Assembly: GCA_018610125.1 (NCBI GenBank)
Contig: JAHEOI010000022.1
Location: 1-5,933, forward strand
Reading direction: 5' to 3'
Source: Verrucomicrobiota bacterium
Lineage (GTDB): Bacteria > Verrucomicrobiota > Verrucomicrobiia > Limisphaerales > JAHEOI01
DNA length: 5,933 nt
The position numbers and the translations under genes are program-made. Under the pieces are notes generated by a model. It was not told the DNA's origin. It made no database searches and saw nothing but the letters and a program-made list of their open reading frames with translations. Of the stretch, positions 1 to 5,933 are shown in pieces (within the stretch, counting starts at the first letter, position 1; the number at the start of each line of letters is the position of its first letter).

Positions 1-1959
1 AAAAATCCAAAACGATTGCGTTTCCTTATACGGCATGAGGAATACCGCGAGACAGAGTATGGTCTGGCCCCGGTTCAAAGCGGTCAATCCAACTTTGTTT
101 ACCGCGATGATTTGTTGGCGGGGGAGGCGGTAATGGAGCTGGCGCCGAAGGTCCGGCTCGAAGGAACCGTAAGTGGGCCACAAGGCCATTCCATTGCAGA
201 CGCCTCGGTCCGACTCGCGATGCAGCCTGACTTGGATCGACGACAATCGATGCAAACAGACGAAAGGGGGGAGTTTGGTTTTTCGATTGGCACGACCGGT
301 CGGGCGATTGTCGCAATTCAGGCGGAGGGATACGCCCCTGAATACAAGATGCTTGACGTGACCGAGGAAGCGGATGCGGTGGAGATCCGACTGGCGAAAG
401 GGAAAGCGGTGACGGGGAAGGTCGTGGATGAGGAGGGCAATCCGATCAAGGGTGCGCAAGTCGCATTGGAGGATTGGCGCGGTCATGGACTTATGACGTG
501 GAAAGCGCAAACGGATGCGGATGGGCGTTTTCGTTGGAGGAGCGCCCCTGCAGGGAACGCGACCTATTCCATCCGGAAGGAAGGCTATGCGCCGATCGAA
601 AGGCTGCGCTTACAGCCCGACGGAAAGAGGTCGGAAATCGATTTGCGGCAATTGTTTGTGATTACGGGAGAAGTGCGTCGGGCCGATTCGGGACGGCCTG
701 TTCGGGCCTTTCAGGTTACACCCGGTCGGAACCGTGGTGAAAGCCGATCGACAGATTGGGACCGGGACCGAGCGGTTTGGGAATACAACGGGCACTATTC
801 CATGCGTATCGAGCGACGCTCACGCCCCGCTCAGCTTGTGGTTGAAGCCGAAGGGTATCGTCCCGCCGTTTCATCAACCTTCGAGGCGGCGGGTAGGCAC
901 CACTACCGATTTAATCTGGAAGAGGGGAGTGGGGCAACCGGCGTCGTTTTGGATCCAAATGGCGATCCTGTGGCAGGGGCCGACCTTTCCATGGTCGTCG
1001 GAAGCGAGCGAGCGTCGATACGAGAACCGGGGACGGTGGCGGACCGAAGCGGGGTTCCCCGAACAACGACCGACAAGACGGGACGCTTTGAATTCCCCGC
1101 GGTGCTAAAGCCTCGGACTATCTATGCCACCCATGAAGCCGGTTTTGGTCGAGCCGAAGTTACTGAAGTGCGAAACACAGGGAAAGTGCATCTGTCGCCT
1201 TGGGGGCGAATTGTCGGCAAACTGGCGGTTGAGAAACCGATCGATGTCGATCAGTCGATCATGCTCCACTCGATGCACTTTCGGTATGCTGAACGCTCCG
1301 ATCTGTCAATCTATATTGAGAGACAGCCCGGTCCCAATGGGGAGTTCGAATTCAATCGGATCCCACCTGGGGAGCATAAAATTGACATCCGTTACGAGCT
1401 TCATGACGGCCCCGGCTCCGTCCCATATAGCCATGGATTCCCTGTCAAGGTCCGTTCCGGGGAAACGACCCAAGTAACGCTTGGGGGAAAGGGACGTGAT
1501 GTGAAAGGAAAGGTGAAAGTGGTGGGGGATACCGATCAAAAAATCGTCTGGCGGAAGGATGTGCACACGTTGACGCGGAATATCGAAGCTCCCGAGTTTG
1601 ACCGTCCGTCGCGGGATGATTTTGATTCGAAGGAAGCCTATCGCGATGCCAGGCAAACCTATTCGGAAAAGAGAAGAGATTTTTGGCGTTCCGAAAAGGG
1701 CCGTCGACTTCAACGCGCCGAGCGGGAATATGTGCTGTTATTCCGGTCCGATGGGAGCTTCTTTGTCGAAGATGTTCCTCCCGGGGAATACACCTTGGAG
1801 GTTGCCCCGACAGAACCGGGAAAGCGATCGTGGCGGGCCGATACTCTCGGTCAAATAACAAAGAAAATCACTATTCCCGAGAGCAAGGCAGAGAGCGGTT
1901 CGAAGGAAGAACCGTATGACCTTGGCACATTGACGCTAAAGATAGAGAGTGAGTCGTGA
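1..1959 (+). CDS. Multi-repeat carboxypeptidase-regulatory-like domain protein (5' end missing)
   Basis: The frame is open from base 1 to the TGA at 1957-1959 (652 visible residues). A TTG at 16 could be read as a start but has no Shine-Dalgarno. The first visible residues (IRHEEY, then a hydrophilic stretch, then AVMEL) also look like the tail of a preceding repeat: compare IQAEGYAP...AVEIRL about 100 residues later. I therefore treat the gene as truncated by the window. At least six beta-sandwich units follow, at about residues 50-113, 135-198, 219-289, 311-383, 401-465 and 499-603. Typical signatures are G.VVDEEGNPIKGAQV, TDADGRFRW, DPNGDPVAGADL, TDKTGRFEF and VPPGEYTLEV. The last unit carries a charged, probably helical insertion of about 55 residues. 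No catalytic site, membrane segment or sorting signal is visible in this part. Such repeats (CarboxypepD_reg / Cna-B-like) are usually extracellular or periplasmic structural or binding modules; a specific role cannot be assigned. It ends about 365 bp before gspE, which has its own promoter candidate, so it is probably not in that operon. Confidence 0.85.
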   Translation, partial: KNPKRLRFLIRHEEYRETEYGLAPVQSGQSNFVYRDDLLAGEAVMELAPKVRLEGTVSGPQGHSIADASVRLAMQPDLDRRQSMQTDERGEFGFSIGTTGRAIVAIQAEGYAPEYKMLDVTEEADAVEIRLAKGKAVTGKVVDEEGNPIKGAQVALEDWRGHGLMTWKAQTDADGRFRWRSAPAGNATYSIRKEGYAPIERLRLQPDGKRSEIDLRQLFVITGEVRRADSGRPVRAFQVTPGRNRGESRSTDWDRDRAVWEYNGHYSMRIERRSRPAQLVVEAEGYRPAVSSTFEAAGRHHYRFNLEEGSGATGVVLDPNGDPVAGADLSMVVGSERASIREPGTVADRSGVPRTTTDKTGRFEFPAVLKPRTIYATHEAGFGRAEVTEVRNTGKVHLSPWGRIVGKLAVEKPIDVDQSIMLHSMHFRYAERSDLSIYIERQPGPNGEFEFNRIPPGEHKIDIRYELHDGPGSVPYSHGFPVKVRSGETTQVTLGGKGRDVKGKVKVVGDTDQKIVWRKDVHTLTRNIEAPEFDRPSRDDFDSKEAYRDARQTYSEKRRDFWRSEKGRRLQRAEREYVLLFRSDGSFFVEDVPPGEYTLEVAPTEPGKRSWRADTLGQITKKITIPESKAESGSKEEPYDLGTLTLKIESES

Positions 1960-2068
1960 TACAAGCAATTGCATGGGGACAGGGGGATGTCGGGGAGTGT
2001 CCGAGCCGAGCCTGATAGGAACCGCATCGCTATCAAGGAGGGAAAAGGGTAAGTGAAGGAAAGAGAAG

Positions 2069-2209
2069 ATGGCAATTTCCAAGATTTTGGCGTCATTCTT
2101 ATTCGGCCATCTTATTCAGCCATTGTCCGAATCTGTCTCACATAAAAGTCGAAACCACGAGCTCGGTGTGGTGTTTCAACGTTCTGTAATCCGTAGAAAA
2201 GCCAGTTGA
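2069..2209 (+). CDS. Weak small ORF candidate, 46 residues
   Basis: An ATG at 2069 is preceded by AAGGA (2056-2060) at an 8-base spacing, which is a plausible ribosome site. The frame runs 46 codons to a TGA at 2207-2209. The product would begin MAISKILASFLFGHLIQPL, a mildly hydrophobic segment, and end in a basic tail. Codon choice (TTA, AGT, AGA, several ATT) is less GC-rich than in the neighbouring genes, which argues against a conserved gene. A second overlapping frame starts at GTG 2053, reads 30 codons and stops at TAA 2143-2145; it is equally unsupported. I do not recognise either product. This is listed only as a candidate. Confidence 0.13.
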   Translation: MAISKILASFLFGHLIQPLSESVSHKSRNHELGVVFQRSVIRRKAS

Positions 2210-2247
2210 AGGGTTGGAAACGGGGATTTTGAGCCCTGAAAAATAAT

Positions 2248-2275
2248 TTGACAATGGGTCCGCCGGGTTTAGCCT
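2248..2275 (+). promoter_or_regulatory. Candidate sigma-70-type promoter for the gsp operon
   Basis: A perfect -35 box TTGACA lies at 2248-2253, directly preceded by the A/T-rich GAAAAATAAT, which could act as an UP-like element. With a 16-base spacer the -10 position is TAGCCT (2270-2275), which matches TATAAT at only three positions. The more A/T-rich TAATAA at 2275-2280 would need a 21-base spacer. Initiation near 2282 would give a 5' leader of about 40 bases before gspE. The match is by eye; the -35 is convincing and the -10 is weak. Confidence 0.5.
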
Positions 2276-2315
2276 AATAAGATAGCAGAACCCCAAAAGC
2301 GCCCACATAGAATCT

Positions 2316-2318
2316 AGG
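2316..2318 (+). promoter_or_regulatory. Ribosome binding site deciding the gspE start
   Basis: AGG at 2316-2318 lies 6 bases before the ATG at 2325. The in-frame TTG at 2319, two codons earlier, directly abuts this AGG and so would have no usable spacing. This favours the ATG. The site is short and therefore weak. Confidence 0.4.
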
Positions 2319-2324
2319 TTGGAA

Positions 2325-3938
2325 ATGAATCACGTTGAAGGAGAGTCCGAGTTCCGTATCGATGTGTTGGGGGGGAGTGCGTCTCGAGAAACGGGATCGG
2401 AAACAGCGGTCGCCCAAGACGGCTCGATTGAGAGCGCGCCGGATTTGTCCGAGCTGACGGTGCCGTCGGAGGCGATCCGAGCGCTGCCGGTTGATTTTGT
2501 CAAACGGCACCGGATTTTGCCGTTTGAGCTGAAAGAAGGGACCATTCGGGTTGCCGCGGCCGGTCCGGTGGAATCGAAGGTGGTCGATGACATCCGGCTT
2601 CTCAGCGGCTTGGAGGTAGAAGAATTCCGTGCTCCGGAATCGGAAATTCTCGAGAAGATCTCCGAATGCTATCAGGTGACGGTTGAGCGGATGATCGAGA
2701 ACCTCAACCCTGAGGAGAGCGCCGGCCTCGAAAGCAAGAATCTGCACGACATCGAGGTGATGGCGAATGAGCCGACCGTCATCAACCTGGTCAATCTGAT
2801 CATTTCCACAGCTTTAGGGGAGCGTGCCAGTGATATCCATTTGGTTCCTTTCGAAAAGGAGCTTGAGCTACGTTATCGAATCGACGGGTTTTTGCAGCCG
2901 AAACCACCCCCACCCAAGCATCTCCATGCCGCATTGATCTCCCGAATCAAGATCATGGCCGACATGAATATTGCCGAGCGCTTCATGCCGCAAGATGGGC
3001 ATATTCAAATTCAGCACCGCGGCACGCGGGTGGATATCCGAGTCGGCACGATGCCGACGATTTACGGGGAAAGCGTTGTGTTACGACTGCTCAAGAAGGA
3101 CCAAAAGGTGCAAACGCCGGAAGAGCTCGGATTGGACCCGGACCGTGCCAAGCTGTTACGCCGATTGGTTGCGAAGCCTCACGGACTTTTCTTGACGACG
3201 GGGCCGACCGGGAGCGGCAAGACCACCACCTTGTACTCGATCCTGAGCAGTATCTACTCACCCGAAAAGAAGATCCTGACGATTGAAGATCCGGTTGAGT
3301 ATGAGCTGCCCGGGGTGGCCCAGATCCCGGTTCGGCCGAACCGCGGGTTCACATTTGCCACCGGGTTGCGATCGATCCTGCGACAGGATCCGGACACGGT
3401 AATGGTCGGTGAGATTCGTGATTCGGAGACTGCCGAGATTGGGATTCGCGCCGCACTGACCGGACATCAGGTTTTCAGCACGCTTCATACCAATGACTCT
3501 GCCGGCGCGATTACCCGCCTATTGGATATGGGAGTGGAGGCTTTCCTGATTTCCTCTTCTTTGGAGGGAGTGCTGGCGCAGCGACTCGTGCGACGGATCT
3601 GTCCCGATTGTCAGATTGAAGCCCCGATCTCGGCTTTGGTCCGCGACCAGTTGGAAGCGGCCGGTGTCGATTTGGAAGATTGCACGTATTATCAAGGGCA
3701 AGGGTGTGAGGAGTGTCGTGAGACCGGCTATTTGGGTCGGGTCGGGATTTTTGAGCTGTTGCCAATCAATTCCGAGTTACGCGAGCTGATCCTTCAGCGA
3801 CGCTCGAGCTCGGAAATCACGAATGTGGCGAAGAAGACAATGGTTTCACTGCGGCAAGATGCTTTAAATAAGGCCAAACAAGGGATAACCACCCTCGACG
3901 AGGTGGTAAGGGTGGCTTCCGACGATGCGACAGAATGA
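2325..3938 (+). CDS. gspE: Type II secretion system assembly ATPase GspE (GspE/PulE/PilB family)
   Basis: This cytoplasmic hexameric ATPase would power pseudopilus assembly from the inner face of the membrane. The product has 537 residues from the ATG at 2325, a usual length for the family. A variable N-terminus (about 1-40) is followed by a GspE_N-like domain (about 42-120; ALPVDFVKRHRILPFEL). Next come the N2 domain (ASDIHLVPFEKELELRYRIDG, about 168-188) and the C-terminal ATPase. Walker A is GPTGSGKTT (293-301), the Asp box TIEDPVE (319-325), Walker B TVMVGEIRD (358-366) and the His box TGHQVFSTLHT (379-389). A CPDC pair (426-429) and a CEEC pair (461-464) form the zinc-binding four-cysteine module of GspE and PilB-type enzymes. 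All key residues are present, so it should be active. Its ATGA overlap with gspF indicates translational coupling. A PilB of a type IV pilus is the main alternative, but the canonical GspG downstream favours T2SS. An in-frame TTG at 2319 would add two residues. Confidence 0.95.
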   Translation: MNHVEGESEFRIDVLGGSASRETGSETAVAQDGSIESAPDLSELTVPSEAIRALPVDFVKRHRILPFELKEGTIRVAAAGPVESKVVDDIRLLSGLEVEEFRAPESEILEKISECYQVTVERMIENLNPEESAGLESKNLHDIEVMANEPTVINLVNLIISTALGERASDIHLVPFEKELELRYRIDGFLQPKPPPPKHLHAALISRIKIMADMNIAERFMPQDGHIQIQHRGTRVDIRVGTMPTIYGESVVLRLLKKDQKVQTPEELGLDPDRAKLLRRLVAKPHGLFLTTGPTGSGKTTTLYSILSSIYSPEKKILTIEDPVEYELPGVAQIPVRPNRGFTFATGLRSILRQDPDTVMVGEIRDSETAEIGIRAALTGHQVFSTLHTNDSAGAITRLLDMGVEAFLISSSLEGVLAQRLVRRICPDCQIEAPISALVRDQLEAAGVDLEDCTYYQGQGCEECRETGYLGRVGIFELLPINSELRELILQRRSSSEITNVAKKTMVSLRQDALNKAKQGITTLDEVVRVASDDATE

Positions 3939-5179
3939 CTTCATTTCGCTATAAGGCAATTGAAACCGGCGGCAACCACGTCGACGGCGTGATTGATGCC
4001 GAGAACCGGAAGGCCGCCCTTGATTTGTTGGGGGAGCGGGGACTTTATCCGGCAAGCCTCGAAGCCTGTGTCGACGGTGAGAAGGCGGCCGCCGTTGCGG
4101 AGATGCCGTCGCAAAGTCGGTCGGGGGGATCCCTCTTTGGCAGTCGTATCCGTCGTAAGGAGATTACCGCGTTCACTCGCGAGATGGCGGCGCTTTTGGA
4201 GGCGGGAATACCGATACCTCAGGCTTTGGACGGGCTGAGTGAGGAGGAGGAAAATCCGGCCCTGAGAGAGGTGCTCGGAGGAATCGCGGAATCGGTCCGT
4301 AAAGGGGATTCGTTCTCCTCGGCGCTCGAAGAGCATCCGCATCTCTTTAACAATCTCTACGTCAGCATGGTTCGGGTCGGGGAGGAGGCCGGGGCGTTGC
4401 AGCGTGTCATGACGGATCTGGCGGGCCTGCTTGAGCATGAAGACGAAGTGCGAAGCGAGGTCCTGACCGCGGTGGCCTATCCGGTTTTCGTGCTCGCGTT
4501 CGGCGCGTTTACCGTTGTTCTCCTTTTGACCGTGGTTTTGCCGCGTCTGTTTGGGATGCTCGATGAGATGATGGACGTCTTGCCGTTGCCGACTCTGGTT
4601 TTGCTCGGGATGAGCAAGACCTTTCAAGATTACTGGTTTTTGATCCTTCTGGCGGTTGCGGGAGCCGTCTTTGGACTGCGCTACTACTTGCGGACTCCGG
4701 AGGGGGCGATGGCTTGGGATGGATGGAAATTGCGACTGCCGGTCATGGGAGGTGTCTTCCGCGCCTCGGCATTGGCGCGTTTCTCCAGGACGTTGGGAAC
4801 GTTGGTCAGGAGCGGCGTCTCTCTGCTGCCCGCGTTGAAGATCGTGGAAAACACCATCGGGAATCTGGTGCTTGCGAATTGGATTTCCCGGGTGGCTGAA
4901 GACACGCGAGGCGGGGATTCTTTGGCGACTCCTTTGCGAAAAATCGGGGTTTTCCCGAAGACCTCGATTCAAATGATCAACGTCGGTGAAGAAGGTGGGT
5001 GCCTGGACGAAATGCTGCTCAAGGTCGCGGATATTGAAGAGCGGCAAATGCGAAGTAAGACCAAAACATTAATCTCCCTGATCGCGCCGGCGTTAATCTT
5101 GGTTGTCGGCGCACTGGTCGGCTTTATCGTGATCGCCTTATTGCTGCCGATTTTCAAGATGAGCCAGTCAATCAGCTAA
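3935..5179 (+). CDS. gspF: Type II secretion system inner-membrane platform protein GspF
   Basis: GspF is the polytopic membrane protein that couples the GspE ATPase to pseudopilin assembly. The product has 414 residues, close to the normal length of about 400. An N-terminal segment (1-45; MTSFRYKAIETGGNHVDGVIDA) is typical of the family. Two homologous T2SSF domains follow, at about 77-200 and 280-402. The internal duplication is visible: FTREMAALLEAGIPIPQAL (80-98) against FSRTLGTLVRSGVSLLPAL (283-301), and MVRVGEEAGAL (145-155) against MINVGEEGGCL (347-357). Three membrane segments lie at about 182-204, 233-250 and 379-404. The ATG shares the bases ATGA with the gspE stop, and no good Shine-Dalgarno lies close upstream, so translation probably depends on re-initiation after gspE. 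Between the domains, residues 205-232 and 251-279 form cytoplasmic or linker parts. PilC of type IV pili is the closest alternative family. Confidence 0.95.
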   Translation: MTSFRYKAIETGGNHVDGVIDAENRKAALDLLGERGLYPASLEACVDGEKAAAVAEMPSQSRSGGSLFGSRIRRKEITAFTREMAALLEAGIPIPQALDGLSEEEENPALREVLGGIAESVRKGDSFSSALEEHPHLFNNLYVSMVRVGEEAGALQRVMTDLAGLLEHEDEVRSEVLTAVAYPVFVLAFGAFTVVLLLTVVLPRLFGMLDEMMDVLPLPTLVLLGMSKTFQDYWFLILLAVAGAVFGLRYYLRTPEGAMAWDGWKLRLPVMGGVFRASALARFSRTLGTLVRSGVSLLPALKIVENTIGNLVLANWISRVAEDTRGGDSLATPLRKIGVFPKTSIQMINVGEEGGCLDEMLLKVADIEERQMRSKTKTLISLIAPALILVVGALVGFIVIALLLPIFKMSQSIS

Positions 5180-5243
5180 CGAGGCGTGGCTTGAGATCAG
5201 GCGAGGCGTTCGATTGTATGGAATGCTCGCTGTCGACGCCTCG
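5180..5243 (+). repeat. Repeated arms and hairpin between gspF and gspG
   Basis: CGAGGCGT occurs at 5180-5187, directly after the gspF stop codon, and again at 5202-5209. Its inverse complement ACGCCTCG lies at 5236-5243. The second copy can form the longer stem: CGAGGCG (5202-5208) pairs with CGCCTCG (5237-5243), then after one bulged T, TCGA (5210-5213) pairs with TCGA (5233-5236). This gives 11 base pairs around a 19-base loop. The first copy can compete for the same downstream arm. No T-run follows, so it does not look like a standard terminator. A role in mRNA processing, stability or attenuation between gspF and the highly expressed gspG is inference. Confidence 0.6.
5191..5219 (+). promoter_or_regulatory. 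Weak candidate promoter upstream of gspG
   Basis: TTGAGA (5191-5196) matches five of six -35 positions and is followed after 17 bases by TTGTAT (5214-5219), which matches three of six -10 positions. An internal promoter here could raise the level of the major pseudopilin. It overlaps the hairpin arms, so transcripts starting here would lack the structure. The match is poor and could be chance. Confidence 0.2.
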
Positions 5244-5277
5244 GTGATTGTCTGCTTCGCGGACCGAAAAAGAGAGA

Positions 5278-5754
5278 ATGAAATGTGAGCAATCTAAGAA
5301 TATGCAATTGGGAATGAAAGTAAGACGGCATGCTGGGAAGGGTCGCGGGGGATTCACGTTGATTGAGATCATGGTGGTCGTGATCATTCTCGGGATTTTG
5401 GCAGCCACCATTATCCCTCAGTTCATGAGCACGACCCACGACGCCAAGGTCAGTCAGGCGAAGTCTCACATCGCGAACTACAAGTCGGCCATCGCTCGAT
5501 TCCATCTTCATTTCGATCGTTATCCGACAAACGAGGAGGGGCTCGATGTGCTGGTCGAGCCGCCACAAGGTGAGGAAAAGCAGTGGCGAGGCCCTTATAT
5601 CGAGATGGTCCGTTTGGATCCGTGGGGGAATCCTTATCAATACCGGACTCCTGGCACGCGGGGCTCTAAGACGTATGACCTCTGGTCGCAGGGAGCGGAT
5701 GGCGAGGATGGAGGTGAGGGCAAAAATGCGGATATCGGGAGCTGGCAAAAATGA
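5278..5754 (+). CDS. gspG: Type II secretion system major pseudopilin GspG
   Basis: This is the main subunit of the periplasmic pseudopilus that pushes substrate through the secretin. From the ATG at 5278 the product has 158 residues. A prepilin cleavage site lies at G25/F26 (RGG^FTLIE), with Glu at mature position 5. The hydrophobic helix is about 26-48 (IMVVVIILGILAATIIP). The GspG signature follows: RYPTNEEGL (81-89), DPWGNPYQY (114-122) and SQGADGEDGGEGKNADI (137-153), which includes the calcium-binding loop of the family. The start is uncertain: TTG 5248, ATG 5278, ATG 5302 and ATG 5314 are in frame, and none has a strong Shine-Dalgarno. They give leaders of 35, 25, 17 and 13 residues; the shortest is nearest the usual size. 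I keep 5278, which has a purine-rich AAAAAGAGAG just upstream. It lies 98 bases after gspF and overlaps the next gene by 29 bases. Confidence 0.94.
   Translation: MKCEQSKNMQLGMKVRRHAGKGRGGFTLIEIMVVVIILGILAATIIPQFMSTTHDAKVSQAKSHIANYKSAIARFHLHFDRYPTNEEGLDVLVEPPQGEEKQWRGPYIEMVRLDPWGNPYQYRTPGTRGSKTYDLWSQGADGEDGGEGKNADIGSWQK
5710..5717 (+). promoter_or_regulatory. Perfect Shine-Dalgarno for the downstream pseudopilin, inside gspG
   Basis: GGAGGTGA at 5710-5717 is a full match to the complement of the 16S 3' end and lies 8 bases before the ATG at 5726. The same bases encode the Gly-Gly-Glu codons of the GspG calcium-binding loop. It is the best ribosome site in the window and fixes the start of the next gene. 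Confidence 0.8.
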
Positions 5755-5933
5755 TCAAGGCTTTACCCTGATCGAGCTGATGGTTGTCGTCGTGCTGATC
5801 GGGGTGCTGAGCGCGACGATTCTCCCCCTCATGCAGGGAACGTACGAAGAAGCGCTGCTCCGGTCGACCTCGCGTCGGGTGATCGGTGCGTTGAGTCTTG
5901 CCCGGAGTCAAAGCGTTGCCGTGGGCCGGCCCC
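5726..5933 (+). CDS. gspH: Minor pseudopilin, probably GspH (3' end outside window)
   Basis: The 69 visible codons run off the window end. The ATG at 5726 follows the perfect Shine-Dalgarno at 5710-5717 and begins 29 bases before the gspG stop, in another frame. A 12-residue leader (MRISGAGKNDQG) ends at the prepilin cleavage site G12/F13, followed by FTLIELMVVVVLIGVLSATILP, with Glu at mature position 5 and a hydrophobic helix at about 13-35. After the helix, RVIGALSLARSQSVAVGRP (about 51-69) resembles the start of the GspH globular domain, where an ARSEA..RG-like motif is usual. Gene order after gspG also fits gspH. By family knowledge it would sit in the pseudopilus near its tip, acting with GspI, J and K, none of which is visible here. 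GspI or another type IV pilin-like protein cannot be excluded because most of the globular domain is missing. Confidence 0.85.
   Translation, partial: MRISGAGKNDQGFTLIELMVVVVLIGVLSATILPLMQGTYEEALLRSTSRRVIGALSLARSQSVAVGRP

Larger units (their letters stand above)
1960..2324 (+). other. Intergenic region between repeat protein and gspE
   Basis: This gap of about 365 bases holds no ORF that I would call a gene. It starts with three G4-5 tracts (1975-1978, 1982-1986, 1992-1995). A 6-bp inverted repeat TGATAG/CTATCA lies at 2013-2018 and 2030-2035. A nearly pure purine stretch at 2035-2069 contains the SD-like AAGGAGGG (2035-2042) and AAGGA (2056-2060). Two very short reading frames follow these SD-like sites (see the separate entry). 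A weak bulged hairpin lies at 2151-2177: GAAAC+CAC pairs with GTG+GTTTC around a CGAGCTCG palindrome. None of the hairpins is followed by a T-run, so I see no intrinsic terminator for the upstream gene. The last 75 bases carry the gspE promoter candidate and ribosome site. Confidence 0.7.

Noticed and set aside
16..18. TTG at 16 as the true start of the first gene
   Set aside because: No Shine-Dalgarno precedes it, the frame is open to base 1, and the residues around it match the tail of a preceding repeat unit.
1975..1995. G-quadruplex candidate just after the stop of the repeat-protein gene
   Set aside because: Only three tracts of four or five G are present; a fourth tract is missing within loop distance, so a stable four-stranded structure is not supported.
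2013..2035. Inverted repeat TGATAG/CTATCA as a terminator
   Set aside because: The stem is 6 bp and A/T-rich with an 11-base loop, and purines follow instead of a T-run.
1851..2096. Open frame of 81 codons on the - strand across the end of the repeat-protein gene
   Set aside because: Half of it is antisense to coding sequence and the rest is complementary to the polypurine stretch; the Ser/Pro/Leu-rich product has no recognisable domain.
2151..2177. Bulged hairpin with CGAGCTCG palindrome as terminator or operator
   Set aside because: The stem needs a two-base bulge and no T-run follows; a restriction-site-like palindrome of this size is expected by chance.
2274..2747. Open frame of 157 codons on the - strand over the gspE start
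   Set aside because: It is antisense to the GspE N-terminal domain and crosses the gspE promoter region; composition is that of a shadow frame and no family is recognisable.
2895..2930. Proline-rich run (QPKPPPPK) in the GspE N2-ATPase region
   Set aside because: A PPPK-type segment at this position, before the ISRIKIMA motif, is common in GspE/PilB proteins and does not indicate an insertion.
3941..5047. Long open frame of 368 codons on the - strand opposite gspF
   Set aside because: It is fully antisense to a clear gspF. Its product is rich in Arg, Gln, His and Pro without recognisable motifs, as expected for a shadow frame in GC-rich coding DNA.

Overview
The window holds the start of a type II secretion (T2SS) / type IV-pilus-like assembly operon, placed downstream of an unrelated gene for a large multi-repeat protein. 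All genes are on the + strand. Moderately high GC, a TTGACA-type promoter, SD-type ribosome sites and beta-sandwich repeat proteins next to a compact gspE-F-G-H set would fit a Verrucomicrobiota/Planctomycetota-type bacterium. That is an impression from protein style, not a demonstrated assignment.

Layout: (1) 1-1959 is the 3' part of a gene for a protein built from at least six carboxypeptidase-regulatory-like (CarboxypepD_reg / Cna-B-like) beta-sandwich units; its start lies upstream of the window. (2) 1960-2324 is a non-coding gap of about 365 bp. It has a G-rich start, a polypurine stretch, two weak small ORFs, a weak hairpin, and a good promoter candidate (2248-2275) just before gspE. 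(3) 2325-3938 is gspE, the assembly ATPase. (4) 3935-5179 is gspF, the inner-membrane platform protein, overlapping gspE by ATGA. (5) 5180-5277 is a 98-bp gap holding three related 8-base arms (two direct, one inverted) that can form a strong hairpin before the major pseudopilin gene. (6) 5278-5754 is gspG, the major pseudopilin. (7) 5726 to the window end is a second, minor pseudopilin, probably gspH. It overlaps the end of gspG by 29 bases and uses a perfect Shine-Dalgarno sequence inside gspG.

How they work together: by family knowledge, GspE hydrolyses ATP at the cytoplasmic face, GspF couples this to the membrane, GspG subunits (after prepilin peptidase cleavage and methylation) polymerise into the pseudopilus, and GspH belongs to the minor pseudopilin tip. 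The outer-membrane secretin (gspD), the gspC/L/M assembly proteins and the prepilin peptidase are not in this window. I see no tRNA, rRNA, CRISPR array, insertion sequence or clear intrinsic terminator. The operon is of a known kind; the less ordinary points are the gspF-gspG hairpin, the nested gspH start, the uncertain gspG leader length and the repeat protein with its charged insertion.
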